Positions 32,224 through 44,618 of a DNA stretch of 53,416 nucleotides are shown here, one piece after another (the stretch's first letter is position 1; every line of letters begins with the position of its first letter). The stretch covers positions 1 to 53,416 of the forward strand of contig JAHEWK010000053.1 of assembly GCA_020740775.1 (NCBI GenBank), read 5' to 3'. This DNA comes from Ilyonectria destructans (lineage: Eukaryota > Ascomycota > Sordariomycetes > Hypocreales > Nectriaceae). A program made the position numbers and the translations under genes. The notes beneath the pieces are model-generated. The model did no database searches, was not told the origin of the DNA, and was given only the letters and a program-made list of their open reading frames with translations.

Positions 32224-34336
32224 ATCACGAACCCGGGATGATGTGGTGATCCCGCACCGGGCATCTTTTTCTTCCCCTTGAAACCCGCAAGTCTTCTCAA
32301 ACCGGAATGGGATCCTGTGCAACATCTGGCGGACACCATTGGCATCAAGTGTGAACCCACTTGCGATCAATTCGTTTACTAGTATGACGAACGAACGAGG
32401 TATGAATTTTCTTGTCCACATCTTGACGAGCCATTGTCTGACAGCCTAGAAAAGGCGGAGTAAATTCGGTCAAGTCAAAGCTTTTCAGAGGATATTTGGT
32501 TGTCAAAGACGGCGTTCTTAGAGTGGAATACTCAACGAGGGATATGAGCTGCGAGAGCTCCTTGCTAGCAAATCTGAGAACGGCCGAAATGCATCGTATT
32601 CAGTCTATCGGGTAATTGCAGTACCGTACAGTAACGTACTAATTAACTCTACCATCAATCAGCCTTTGCACACGTGCTCCTTTAGACTATTCCGTGCGAG
32701 TAGTGGACGCTCTTCTCATCTTCCTAGTAGACAATGACTGCTCTGCCCTAAATTACATCAGACTTTCATGATCGATTCTCCTACGTAAGATGGTTTGGGT
32801 AATGCGATATTCCCATGTAGCATTGCCGGATTAGCCAGCAAAAGTGAACGCGCGCTCCGCTGGTGCCTAGTACAATTCTAGCTTACATCCTCACGGTCCT
32901 TCAGATGCCCGTACTTGTTTATACGTTCTTCACACCAGCATTCCGGACATTGGTATGAGGACGACTGGTTTTTCCTCCATGAGTCGACAATCGAGTCGTG
33001 ACCTGCCAGTATTCCGGAAGCCGATTCGCTGGGGTAACGGGTTTTTACACCTTTCCAGTAGCTCTTCCGCTTGGGCCGATGCCGATAGCAAACGCAGCAT
33101 GGCGCCCAAGATTTCTTAAAGCGCCCGCGACCGTCTAATGGTCGTACGACATGTAGAAGTGCAAGCATTGCAGAGCAATTCAGGCGATAAGCTCGATGCT
33201 TGGATGCACAGGGGATCATTGTGACTGTCATCGAGGAAATATTAAGCAGCCGCTTGCATGTGAGTGCCAGGAACAGTTGTTCGACCGAGCCAGCATGTAG
33301 AAAAATTTGAAGCAGCAGCTCATTCGGCAGCGCCAGGAGTCCTGATGACTGGGTTGCTTGTGGCGGTTCGAGAAGCTGCTTTACTCAGCAAAAGAGATCA
33401 AATAATCTAAGTCGCAGATCTAGCCTACCGTTTGTGGGATCTTGAATGCATTCCACTGGGCAGAAGCATGCTCGCTCTGGCAATCCGCGAGGTGATAGGG
33501 CCACTGTGCGTACATTGTGAAGTTACTGAGCGGGTTCTGAAGATGTCGCTGCTCACGTGAGTCGTCCTGCTAAACCTAGTAGTCAAAGTAAAATAAGTAA
33601 ACAAACAGATGAATAAATAAATAAGTAATCAGTTAACGTGGGTTAATTACTTAGTTGTGCCTCAAAGCCTGGACAAAGATTTCGTTGCCGTTCATGTGGC
33701 CACTGATCTCGGACTTCTGCCGTTGGTTTTGCCGATGCCCCGCAAATTTTCCAACTCTTCCCGTTGGTAACCCCGGCAACAGTAGTTAGTACAATCCAGG
33801 GGCCAACTAAGGGATAGGCCTTCAAGGCCGCGACGAGTGTTCGTGGTCTTCTCTAACTTTGGTAAGCATTTAGATGCTTGGAGAACACGGGGTAGGGTTC
33901 AGCTTTCAGTGGTGGTTCGGGAATTCTGCCTCAGAAATCGTATAGCCTTAGCGTGCGGCTTATGGCCAACGTCTGGGCTGCTATGGATATAGAGCGTCAC
34001 ATGCCAGTGGGATTCACCTTCAAGTGCGGCCAGTAGATGGTTCGAAATTGGCCGAGAGACAGCATGACAAAGAAAGACACAGTGATCATCTTTAGCCAAT
34101 CTATCAGCAGAACCCGCCGAGTCTTAACCTGAGGTCTATGTTTGAGCATCAAGCTCACCCGAGGCAGTCCTACGCTCCAGATTTACTATGGATCCTTTCG
34201 TTGGCTTATCAAGATAATGAATCATGTATAAGAGATGCGGTTTCGGCTGCGTATCCGTTGGATAGCGGTCTTTTTCCTACTCAGCGGCCCTCCCGTGTTG
34301 ATGAAGGAAGCAACTGGGTTGGGGTGTAACAACCCC
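32224..34336. other. Gene-poor stretch between SGF73 and HP1
   Basis: No supported gene. A minus-strand open frame at 32878-33231 (117 codons) contains two cysteine pairs (CCVC and CPECWC) and could be a relic of a zinc-binding protein, but it has no intron signals or family match that I recognise. A-rich AATAAATAAATAAG sequence lies near 33615. Confidence 0.4.
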
Positions 34337-35470
34337 CTAGAAGGCCCTCGTGCCGTCTCTCATAGCATTTTTCTCTGTCCCAATAATTTTGACGTGTTTC
34401 TCATAAAACTGGAGCATCTGGGTCGTGTCAACACGGAAACCGACAAGCTAATGGCATGACAAAGGGATGGACTACCTTCTGCGGACACTTCTTGTAGATG
34501 ATCTGCGTCTCATGCTTGGTCTTCTGGCCGTTCTTCCAAATGAGATAAACGATCAGCTTTCCATTATCGTCCTCCTCACAAGCGCCAATCGTCTCAATCT
34601 CATCCTCCCACGACCCTGAAGGAGGATTCCATTGCTTCGTTGTCGCAAGCAAAGTCTCATCGCCAACATGCGCCTCGTTTCGTTGCAATCGCTTGGGCCT
34701 TGTGCTGAAAGTGCCATTTGTCGTCTGTCTACCCTTTTTGGTCTTGGCCGCTCTGTCTGATTCCTTGAAGATCTTGTCCCTCCCACCTATCGTGTCAAAA
34801 TACTCGTTGAGAATCTCGTCACCCGATACCCTTAAGAAAACGCGTTGATAAGAAAATTGAAGGATAAAGCGGAGATGCCTAGTACGTACTTGAGATTGTC
34901 CTCGGGTTCCCAAGTTAAGTCTTTCTTGCTCTCAAAACCCTTCCACTTAACCTGAAACACGAGGTTGCCCTGAAAAGACGTCAGTCATGGACGCAGCTAC
35001 CGTAAGCTTTACGAAACACGGTCACATTTTTGTCGATCACGTGGTTCTTGATCGTCTCTACAATAAAACTGAGATTCGTGAGTATCATATGAAGCTCGTG
35101 GCAGACAAACAGCTTACAGGCCATCCTCGAGTTCGCCATCAACTTCCTCTTCATCACTCTCTCCCGTAGTAACGCCTTTGGGAGCTTCGACTTTGTCCCG
35201 GTTGACAACCAACAGTGGGCTGTCTGAGGTTGACCTTCGGCTCCCCTGAGTGAGGGCCGTAAACTTGCCCTGATTCGAAGATTTTTCGTCGCTGGGTGCT
35301 GCAGGATATTAGCTCTCGCCTTGTCGGCATGCGGCAGGAGCTGGCGTTGCGTTGGCGGGATTGGGTTTGGAGCGCAAACGCGACGCGCTCTCTATCTTGC
35401 CTTGTGGCGAAACGTTTGGGGGAGGTCGATGAAGGTGATTGTAAGAAGAAAGAATCTTACCTGGAGGCAT
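34337..35470 (-). CDS. Heterochromatin protein 1 homologue (chromodomain plus chromoshadow)
   Basis: Six exons (35470-35461, 35298-35118, 35068-35026, 34969-34890, 34830-34476, 34417-34337) join in phase to 249 residues, MPPAPSDEKSS to GTRAF. Introns are 162, 49, 56, 59 and 58 nt with GT-AG ends. The chromodomain (about residues 64-105) reads LFIVETIKNHVID, then FQVKWKGFESKKDLTWEPEDNL. Its aromatic cage would be F-W-F instead of the usual Y-W-Y/F. The chromoshadow domain (about residues 175-230) reads PPSGSWEDEIETIGACE...[36 protein letters not shown], with the conserved W and [10 protein letters not shown] segment. HP1 proteins bind H3K9-methylated nucleosomes and dimerise through the shadow domain. 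No break is seen. I cannot tell if it is the sole genomic HP1 or an extra copy. Confidence 0.9.
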
Positions 35471-36195
35471 CCTGAGAGCCTATGAACTGCGCGACTTTGG
35501 AATATTGCGGTGCCTCCCCAGGTGAACTCCCAGTACGTCGGTTTGTTGTTTCTCAAAAGGACAGGTGATTCACGCAAGGCGGCAAGCCACAAGCATGAGA
35601 GAGCACCTTTCCAGATCTGGGCAAGGCGGGGCGCAGTGTGGCCCAGTCTCGGTTAACCCAGCCACAGCCTACGGAAGGCTATATCTAGCACTGGGTCAAA
35701 ACGCATTTTCCATCCATTTTCGTCAATACAGGGACCCCACCCCACACCACCCTTGCCGCCGACCCCCCCTGAGTATATGGATTAATCAATATCCATGTAC
35801 ACCCTACTAACTAAAGGTATTTGATGGATCCGTTACGGTCAATTTGATCGATGCAATAATGTTCGTATTGATGATGATGATGTTGATGATTGCTTGTCCT
35901 CGTCATCCGGATCGGCCGGAAGAGGGGTTATCATACCCCCCCTTCTGACTAAGGTCCGGATATCAATCTATCAGAGGTTTCGTTATACAGGGTCATGTTC
36001 CAACAGTATTTGAAAATGTGTCGTAGACAGCGATGGAGGCCCAATAAGCGCATATAATAGAGATAATGAATGAGCCTTGTTTTCTGCATAGGGAATCGCG
36101 CATAGAGCGCCGTTTAGTACGTGAGAGCGGAGCCCCTATTGTGGGTCTGCTCCTGTTGGTCCTCAACCAATCATATCTAGCTACCTTACAACAAA
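35471..36195. other. Gene-free stretch
   Basis: Upstream region of HP1. Contains a TGATGATGATGATGTTGATGATTG microsatellite-like run near 35870. I see no gene. Confidence 0.45.
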
Positions 36196-36271
36196 ATGTG
36201 TGCGAGCGGCCCGTCCGGGGGCGGACGAGCATTTATGTGGCCGTTCGCCCCCAGACGGGCCGCTCGTACAT
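36196..36271. repeat. Long GC-rich hairpin with about 30-bp arms
   Basis: Left arm 36196-36227 (ATGTGTGCGAGCGGCCCGTC...) pairs with right arm 36242-36271 (...GACGGGCCGCTCGTACAT) with only a few mismatches and a loop of about 14 nt. It may be a terminus of a decayed element holding the pseudogene to its right. Confidence 0.7.
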
Positions 36272-36364
36272 TTATCCCTCTTCATTTAACACAATGTCCT
36301 AGATCTATCATAATTCGTTATGGCCCCAACTCTTCTGTACTGCCCCGGCCGGGTCCGTACTTAA

Positions 36365-37450
36365 CATGCTACGATCTTACGGGATAACCCCTCTTGGGTC
36401 TCCTGTCCGTATTGTGGCACCCTTCTAGCCGACAAGCCCTCCAATGCTTCCTCTGACGATGACCTTGAAGAGGTGGACTTCCAGAACCTACCCGACTGAA
36501 CCCGAAAGGCCTTTAAAGCGACTGAACGCCCCCAACCGGCACTGTACGCCTCAAACGCCGAGTCGCCTGCGGTGTCTACTCATCGAGCCGGCGTAACCGC
36601 TTTCTCTTCTGCTCTTCGAGAAGCTGATAAAGCCCGCCAGACTAGCATTCAGAACGACAAGAGTAAGGCCGAATGGAGTAGTATGGAGCTTATGCAGCCC
36701 CACAAGATCGGGATTTCGTTGTACTTGTATGCTGGGAATTACTGTACGGCTGAGTCTGGTGGTATTGAGACTCTTAAGTGGTTCGACGTTATAGCCGTAC
36801 ATAGGTTTCCGATGGCCGTACAGTTCAGTACGGCTCTGGAAACGGATACATACCAGCAGTTAATGTCCGCTATTATTAAATAGTTCTTCTTGAACTCGGG
36901 GGAGTGGGCGAAACTAGCTGAATGGGAGTGGACAGCTATTTCTATCGATGGGAAGCCACTAAGCCTGAACTTGAATGTCCGGTTCTGTGAGGCGGCGTAC
37001 GAGTCCACTCAGCTATGGGCATTCCTGTTGCAGACAGGACTTCTACCTCGGTTGGAAATCCGCCTACACCTACGTACTGGCATCTCGGCCGAACAACCAG
37101 AACGGGATGAAAAGGTCAGTACGAAGGGGAAAAGGACCGTACTGGCCCAGCCATAAGGATGTAAATGCAATACGTCCGAGCTACTGGCTAGTATTACAGT
37201 TAAGGTTGAGAAACGGTCTACTTCAACAGCCAAACGAATCAAAACGGAAGCGGATGGGCCAGTACAGAAGGTCAATAAGAAGGTAGCCATACCGGTTAAG
37301 GCCGAGGCCAGCGGGTCAACTCAACAGGATTCAGTCAAAGCGGAGATGAACGGCCCCGTCCGGGGGGTAAAGGTCAACGACGGGACGGACTACAGGACTA
37401 CTAGTCTCGCATCCTTTTTCCGTCAAAAAGCCGTCCCCTGCTCAGCCTGC
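36365..37450 (+). pseudogene. Unknown protein gene with three in-frame stops
   Basis: One reading frame runs from 36365 to at least 37450 and is interrupted only by TGA 36497, TAG 36881 and TAA 37154. Each could come from CGA, CAG or CAA by one C-to-T change. The frame begins HATILRDNPSWVSCPYCGTLLADKPS, with a single CxxC zinc pair, then an acidic patch (SSDDDLEEVDF). Next comes a compact region (MELMQPHKIGISLYLYAG, WAKLAEWEWTAISIDGKPLSLNLNVRF) and a Lys-rich tail with VEKRST and VKAEMNG. I do not recognise the family. Position beside a long hairpin and a mobile-type gene suggests a transposon-associated protein. Confidence 0.5.
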
Positions 37451-37701
37451 CCAATCATCATCTTGTTTCGTCCTTTTTCACGTCAATCCCGCTCGGCCCC
37501 ACACAAGGGCCCGGGAGCCCGGGACATTTTATTACCTACAGCCTTTTTCATTAAAAAAGGGCCCCTTAATTTTACTCCGTTTACCAAGTGCCGGACGCCA
37601 ATAGGAGTAGGCGCCAACTATGCTTGTACGGGAGGAGGAGCGAATTCTCTCTTTTTCATCATAACAGCACTTCAAACCCTTAAGACACTATCATCATCGT
37701 C

Positions 37702-39360
37702 ATGTCCCTCCCTGCGTTACGGCCAGAGTCCGATATAGGCAAGCGCTCGCCCCTGCAACTGGCAACACCACCGGCTACAAGCTCCCCTCCTCCTTCTTAT
37801 AAGCCGCTCAGAGACGGTCCGCTCGAGCTATGGATGTCGCCACCCCAGCCCGCACGGGAACTCTATAACCATATCCTCCACGCCCAGGAGATTGCCGAGG
37901 ATAAACGTATACAACTAAGGGAGCTGCGTATGCAGCGAGAGGGCCAGGAGCACTCCTGTACCGAGGATAGCGAGACGACGCCCTGGTTGAAGCATACGGG
38001 GTGGCCGCAACGGTTTTGTAACCGACCGCTTGATATCATCACCGCATCTGCGAGACTGCCTGTTCGAGGCCCCAATACGTATAAGGAGGATCTTGTGCTT
38101 GGAAGGTGGAGGGGAGAATTGCTACGCAGCACAGCAGCAAGCGAAGCCCGGATGCGAGTGCTGATGCACGCCGTGGACGACATGTTTGACCGGGCCGAGG
38201 ATACACTCACATGCACTCCCTACCAATCGCGTTGCTGGCTCACGAGCTACCAGCAGGGCATGTTCCGACATCGCCCCCTACGTGTCATGTCAGCTGCTAC
38301 AGCTCGAGGGTATAAGTCGAAGTGGAAGAAGTTCATCTGCTACATATTCCGGGCTTTCGAGATGAGCCCATCATTACGCCGGGATATACATAACGTGCCG
38401 CTGCGTGGCGATGATGTGCAGATGATGAGGCATATATTGAACTTGGCATCGGATATGGTGAGAGCTAGAGAAAACGGCGACCAAGCTACTGGCGAGAGCG
38501 GTGAACCTCGCGATCCCGATAACAATGATGACGAGGAGGAGGACAGCCAAAGCTATAGTGGCAGTGATTCAGACAGCCAAAGCGAAAGCGACAGCGAAAA
38601 TGATAGCGACAGCGACTACACAGATGATCGCAGCGATAACGACAGCAAGAAGGACGAGGATAGAGGCGATAGGTCTCAGGACGATGACGATGATGAGGTG
38701 ATGCAATCTGGCTATGTCCCGGACCTTAGGGCGAGTCAGGCCACCTTCCGCCTTCCCCAAGGTATCCGTCTGGAGTTGTCAGAGGCTTTATTGCAGCTCT
38801 CGATGATGTTCTGGACCTACCAGAGCCAAGATGGAGCCATGACGTGCTCCACTATTGTACACTTTGTAGCCGTTTTGGGTATTCACCCATCGTCCTTGGC
38901 GTACCGCAATGCATACGACTACACCCCGGATCTCGCAGCCCTAGTCTGGGTTGGCCGGCTGTTGTTCCTCGAGTACAGCCTACCGAGGTTCAGCTACGAT
39001 ACGCTTGTATGCCGCTGGCCGTGCCGAGCTGCGTACCCGTCACACCCTGATCGCCTAGAGGCGATTCGGACCAAGTATATGCTTAGGGGATGCTACTCAC
39101 CGCTGGCCGAGCTGATCGAGCTCAAAGCTTTCGGCAAGAGCATAGCGCGGAGGGAGGGGGCGCGCGCGACGCTTACCTGGGCACCGGATGGGGGCTCGTT
39201 CACGATTGGCAATCACAAAGTGATACGATTGTCCGAGTTCTGTACGACATATCGAGCAGCAATCGCACAGGTACAGGAGTTAGTTGCCGAGCTGATGCTG
39301 GGCTGGGACCCAGTAATCGATCTTTCTGCAATTCGCGACGACCTGACTTGTCAGACGCCT
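37702..39360 (+). pseudogene. Giant recombinase-helicase gene, part 1: N-terminus of first recombinase unit
   Basis: 553 codons from ATG 37702 (MSLPALRPESD). It has a family-typical TTPWLKHTGWPQRF motif, a helical region (TARGYKSKWKKFICYIFRAF), a strongly acidic Asp/Ser linker (about residues 270-330), and LQLSMMFWTYQSQDGAMTCSTIVHFVAVLG with YTPDLAALVWVGRLLFLEY. These regions precede the catalytic core in fungal proteins that join an OrsD-type C2H2 region, a tyrosine-recombinase-like core and a RecQ helicase. The frame stops shortly after 39368 because a hAT element is inserted; the frame resumes at 43138 in the same phase. No frameshift inside this part. The family assignment is from memory of such fungal proteins, not from a search. 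Confidence 0.7.
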
Positions 39361-39368
39361 GGATGGAG

Positions 39369-42300
39369 CAGACTTCTCAACAAGCAGTCAGTTATCAAGC
39401 AGTACTGATTACTGATTGATACTGATATGATATCAGTATCAGTAAGCTCCTAATCAATCAATCAGTAATCAGTAACGCACGTGACCAGGTTACATCTGGC
39501 TTCCAAATTATGTGGCCTGGCTGCCTGCTGCAGAGTCCGAATTCAAGTACTACGCACTCGACGCTCCAACGCGTGGTGTGCAATTAATGAATCTTCCGAT
39601 GTTCTGCTAAGATATGTTAGCGGGTACAGCTGTAGCACTGTGTTCATCTATGGTAAACGAGGTATCTTACAACCGAAACCATCGTCCTGACAAAAGTCCA
39701 GAATTGCATTCTTTCTCTATGTTCAACGGCAGCCTAATTTTATAACTTTGAATGGACTATCTGGCTGGTTTCCAAGAAGAGTATTTGTAACGTGAGAGAC
39801 GGCGAAGTGCATATTATCTGGGTGGTGAAACCCAAGGCCATTGAGTTAAGAGATACCCACTCCACCATTATAAATACGCGGGATGTGCGGTAGCCCCTAT
39901 CTGGCGCATATAGGGTAAGCTGGCTCACGTAACATACTCTCGAGCAAAACAATCGAGATGCCAATAAACACACTGGTCTCTTCCTGAGAATCACATTCGT
40001 ACAAGTTAAAGTATAGTCACGGAATTTCTCTTGCTGAGACCTTCGTCTGGTATCAATTCCCATCATGGTTAAAGATATATTTCCAAGTTGTCGTTTTGTA
40101 GTCGAGAAAGCCATGGGTATGACGCAGCATACTGACCCCGTTGTCACCATCAGATATGTCCCGACCCAAAGCACAGGTTAAGTCAAGTCCAGTTCGCTTA
40201 AAAGCTGTTTGTCTCTCAAGTATTTTCTCTACTCTCACTATCCCAATTCATATCGCTTTATTTATTGACGAAGACGAAGACAAAGAGTCCAAGCGGTCGG
40301 TATCAGGGACCTGCGCCCAAACCAAAATACACGCCTGGACGGATGTACTAGCGACTTTGCAGGTCCCCTGCAGACCTTGACCTGGAGGTTCAACGTCCAT
40401 GGCCCACCATTCACCCTTACGAGTACGTACGCAAGCTCAGTAACGAGCTCAATAATCAATTCTAATCAAACGCCAGAATGGCGCGAGAAGAACGCGAAGC
40501 TGACGCGGGTGGGACAGGGCAGCTGCGAGACGAAGGTTTTTCGAGTTTGACTCAAGGAGATGATGCCCTTCAGCGCCCGATCATTGGCCAGCGGGCCGTT
40601 GGGAGGGCCAAACTGTGACGTTGAAGGTGGGGTCCAAGTCATGGACGCGGTGGTGGTGTGCTGATTGAAATAGATTGTCTCTTTGCACACAACTTGAAGG
40701 ACTTCAATAGCTTGCACTTGTAACACATGAATAAACACCAAGCGTCAATATGCCTACCGGGTCGTCTCTATTTGTAGGGGACGTTGAATACGAAGAATTA
40801 AGCTCGCCAGCTCCAGAATCAAGCATCTCCGCAGCCGTGCGGCCTCATTCACAGCAATCATTTTTCTCCACGTCCTCCTCCGCTTCTTCCGTGTCTAAGC
40901 CTCAATCTCAGTCGAAGAAACGTAAACTCCGCGCGCCAGAAACCTGGAAGCACTTCCGCGTGCCCCAAGGAGACGAAGAGACACACCAGAATAACCAGAG
41001 ACTCTGGTATTGTCAACACTGTCACAATCCGCCATGGCGTACAGTCTCCACTACAAGCGCCAAACGGCATATGCGAAGTGGCCACTGTATTATCATTGAC
41101 GATGAAGAAAGGCCAGCCAAGAAGGCACTTCAACAGTCTCTTGAAGTAGCATTTACACGTGTCGAAGAGAAGAACCGAAACCTAGTATCCCGTGACGAAC
41201 AATCGATACTACGGAATGCGATCCAACTTGACGCATTCTACGAGGCTCAGATCCAACTTATCACAAGCCGGCGGCTCCCATTCAGCTGTGTCTCTTGGCC
41301 GGAATACCAAGCACTTCTCTGCGCAGTTAACCCAAGAGCTGAAGAGTTCCTTATTCAGTCAGGCAATACAGTAGTGGCTCATATTGAGCTGTCATACGTC
41401 ATACATCGCGAGAACATCAAAGCTCAATTACAGGCGGCAAAGTCACAAGTCCACTTCAGCATCGATCTATGGTCATCACCGCATCGCAAGGGATTTCTCG
41501 GAATATGTGGGCAATGGGTTGATGAGCATTATGAACTCCGTGAGGCCTTATTAGGTCTACCGAACGTACAGCACAGTCACTCCGGAGAGACAATGTCACG
41601 GCACTTGCTGGACACCATACGGTATTTCAATATCGCAGGCAACATTGGCTACTTTACGTCAGATAACGCTAGCTCCAATGACACTTGCATGCGTGCTTTG
41701 TCAACGGCATTGGCGAACGAATATGGCATTGGATTCGACCCCATTGATCGCCGCGTTCGATGTGGAGGCCATATTATCAATCTGTGCCTCCAGGCGTTTC
41801 TCTTCGCCTCCAGCAAAGAGGCACTCAATGCTGCCATTGAAGAGGCAGATAGCAACGTAAATACCACAGTTGTTGAGTCTCTACAGGCGAAATTGCAGCA
41901 GAAGAGTAGCAAGGGCAAGCAGCGAAATGTGCCGGAGGATCGATCCGGATGGCGCTCGATGGGCCCCCTTGGCAAACTACACAATATCGCCGTGTTTATA
42001 CGGAGTTCTACAATACACAGCGATGCTTGGGAGCGCCTGGCAGGCCGTGTACTCGGCATTGACAATGCAACCAGGTGGAATTCATGGTACATGTTGCTTC
42101 GTACTGCACTCGAGAAGAAAGACAAACTTATGGTCTTTCAACAAGATCATCATAAAGCCTTGGGCGACGATAGTCTCACACAGGATGACTGGGATGTCCT
42201 CAGATTGACGGCGGACTTCCTCCAACCGTTCTGGCAGGCTACGCAGGCTCAGCAGAAGAAGTGGTCGTCGTTAGATCAGCTACTTTACCACATGGATATC

Positions 42301-43137
42301 CTGCTCAAGCATTTCGAAGATGCTAAGGTATATACTAGTTGCGACCTTATTTAGCCTTATGGTACTAACTATTTATAGAAGACGTACGCCGATCATCAAC
42401 GCCTTATCCACTCTATCCACATGGGCTGGTTTGTGCTTGATAAGTACTACTTTAAGACCGATGAGACGCCTGTATATTCCGCGGCATTGCTTCTCCACCC
42501 ATCAAAGCGATTGAAGTACCTCCGCCAGAACTGGCACGTTGATTGGCATGACAGTGCAATCAATAAGGCTAGGCAGATCTGGAGTCAGTACAAAGATCTC
42601 CCTGTTACCACTTCTCCGGAGGAGGCTTCGGAGATCCAGATGACAGCGTACGATAAACTGGCGCAGTCGCTCGATGTGACGGAGGCATATGACGACGAGG
42701 ATGAGCTGGAGAAGTTTATTAATGGTTCTCCATGCAAGATCGCAGTTACTCCGCTTGCCTGGTGGAGCAGAGAAGAGCAACGGATCGAATACCCCCGGCT
42801 ACATAAGATGGCTATTAACGTACTTTCGATTCCGCCTATGTCGGATAAGGCGGAACGTGTCTTTTCAGGGGCTCGGCGTACTGTTTCGTATGACCGTGCA
42901 CGCCTCGGGGCGGAGAACATTGAGATGACAGAGTGTATTGGGAACTGGAACAAGAATGACCTCATTCGGAAGGTGCACGTACTACCAAATGATGACAATT
43001 AGGCTGAAGATCGTTGCAACAGCAGCATGTCTTGCCACTTACTGATAAGCTAATCAATCAGTATCAGTAAACATAGTAATCAATCAATCAGTATCAGTAT
43101 AGGCCTTATCAATCAGTACTGCTTGTTGAGAAGTCTG
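39369..43137 (+). mobile_element. hAT-family DNA transposon, complete, 3769 bp
   Basis: Perfect 20-bp terminal inverted repeats, CAGACTTCTCAACAAGCAGT at 39369-39388 and its complement at 43118-43137. A perfect 8-bp target duplication GGATGGAG lies at 39361-39368 and 43138-43145. Both ends have subterminal arrays of the TACTGAT/ATCAGTA motif (39389-39475 and 43036-43117), likely transposase binding sites. An intact transposase gene is inside. The 1.36 kb between the left end and the transposase has no supported gene. Size, duplication length and termini are all canonical for hAT, so the copy looks recent and possibly mobile. Confidence 0.97.
40750..43002 (+). CDS. hAT transposase
   Basis: Exons 40750-42327 and 42379-43002, with a 51-nt intron (GTATAT, branch CTAAC, acceptor TAG), give 733 residues. 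A BED-type zinc finger lies near residues 94-121 (YCQHCHNPPW...KRHMRSGHC). The catalytic region has FSIDLWSSPHRKGFLGI, YFTSDNASSND and RCGGHIINLCLQAF. The C-terminal dimerisation and catalytic Glu region has PLAWWSREEQRIEYPRLHKMAINVLSIPPMSDKAERVFS and ends near MTECIGNW. All hallmarks of a working transposase are present and the frame is unbroken. It acts on the 20-bp inverted repeats that flank it. Confidence 0.95.
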
Positions 43138-44618
43138 GGATGGAGTTTCCTTGATCACTCGGAAAACCGACTGTCAGGGACATACAAGGCGATGGCACGT
43201 CGTGCTTGGTCATCCACATTCCGCGGCAAAGCACTGGCTAAGTCAGGTCACTGGCTACCAGGGCCGTGCTTAGCTTACCTAGAGGCAGGAGCCAAGATGT
43301 CCAAACAGGGGTTCTCTGCATTCCACATTACGTCTGGGCTTCCGGGTCGGGCTACAGAGACCACGGGCATCCGCTTCCGCAATACCAGGCTGGCCATCAG
43401 AAATATGTGCATCCGCGAAGGGCAGGTCATGATCATCATCAGCTACAACAAAGCTCGCGCCTCAACCAATCACGCGTTCTACGTTGTCCGTTACCTGCCA
43501 GATGAGCTCGGCATATCCTTTGTGACCTATGTCGCATACATCCGCCCCTTTCTGGACTTCCTCGCCACTCAACTCGAGCTGCCGCACTATCATAGCAACG
43601 AATTTCTCTTCTCAGACCCCAGGCACAAGAGGAGGCACATGTCTCCCTCGCAGGCGACAGAGGCTCTCAAGGAACTGACTCAAACTTTGCAGACACCATG
43701 GACCATTTCGCTCTACCGCCAGGCGGCGATCGCTATTGCGAAGCGTCATATCCGCGACCTGATCAAGAAGAGGAACTGCTACCACCCGAGCGAAGGGAGC
43801 GATCCGATTCGGGTCCTGGCGGCCGGAGTCGGACACCGGCCAAGGATGCTTCTGACAGGCTACGCCATCGACACAGCCCTCCCGAGTCGACTCCAGGCCG
43901 AGCTCCTCGAGATGTACCGCCAGCTATCGACTCTATGGCAAAGCTGGAACCAGGAATACTATAACCGTCATTGTATAGCAAAGGAGAGCGCAGAATCTGA
44001 GGGTATATCACAATGTAGCCCAGCAAATGTATGGACGCCCAATCCAGGGCGTCGAAAGAAAGGACGAGGGACAGTTGTCGGATATGAAGCGCTTCGAGAA
44101 GAAGTGAAAGGAGCTAGTGCGAGCTGCGCCACCCGCGATATCCAATCAACCTCGGAAGTCATGACGGCGCAACTGCCCCCAGGCTTTATCTACAACGCGG
44201 AGCATCAGATCCTTATATGCGTCGCGTGTAAGTCTGCTATTAGCCCGGGGAAAAAGCCACTGTACAGCCACCTCAACCGCACCCACCGTATCCTAGGCCC
44301 TACCTGCAAGGCTTATATCCAGCGCTTCAGTACCCTCCAGCTCTTGCCGCTGAGCGATATTATTCTTCCACGCGAGAAGATCCCGGCTATTCCTGGCCTC
44401 CGGGTTTTTATAGTATTTCGATGTAGCGTCTGCCAGCATTTGACGTCCCGTTGGGACTCTATTCTTGATCATATATCAACACATAAGCTTGGCATGCGTC
44501 CTTTATTAGCTTGGGAGAGGGGACTGATCAGCAGATGTTATGCACAGACTTTCTCAGCTGCCAAAGGACGAATTGTCTACTTTGAGATCATGGCACCCTC
44601 ATTGGCTACTGACTCTAG
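43138..44618 (+). pseudogene. Giant recombinase-helicase gene, part 2: first recombinase core and C2H2 region
   Basis: Continues part 1 in frame (GWSFLDHSENRLSG). The tyrosine-recombinase core shows all expected residues: Arg in SGLPGRATET, Lys in IISYNKARAS, Arg in SLYRQAAIAIAKRH, His in VGHRPRM and a candidate nucleophile Tyr in LLTGYAID. Without a stop it runs into an OrsD-like region with two cysteine/histidine fingers (LICVACKSAI...YSHLNRTH and FRCSVCQHLTSRWDSILDHISTH) and ISRCYAQTFSAAKGRIVYFE. A TAG ends this frame at 44643, but the conserved continuation (WEQAARDLEYKAA) lies in another frame from 44619. CTACTGACTCTAG just before 44619 looks like an intron 3' end without a clear donor, so either a short intron or a frameshift is present. 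Confidence 0.65.
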
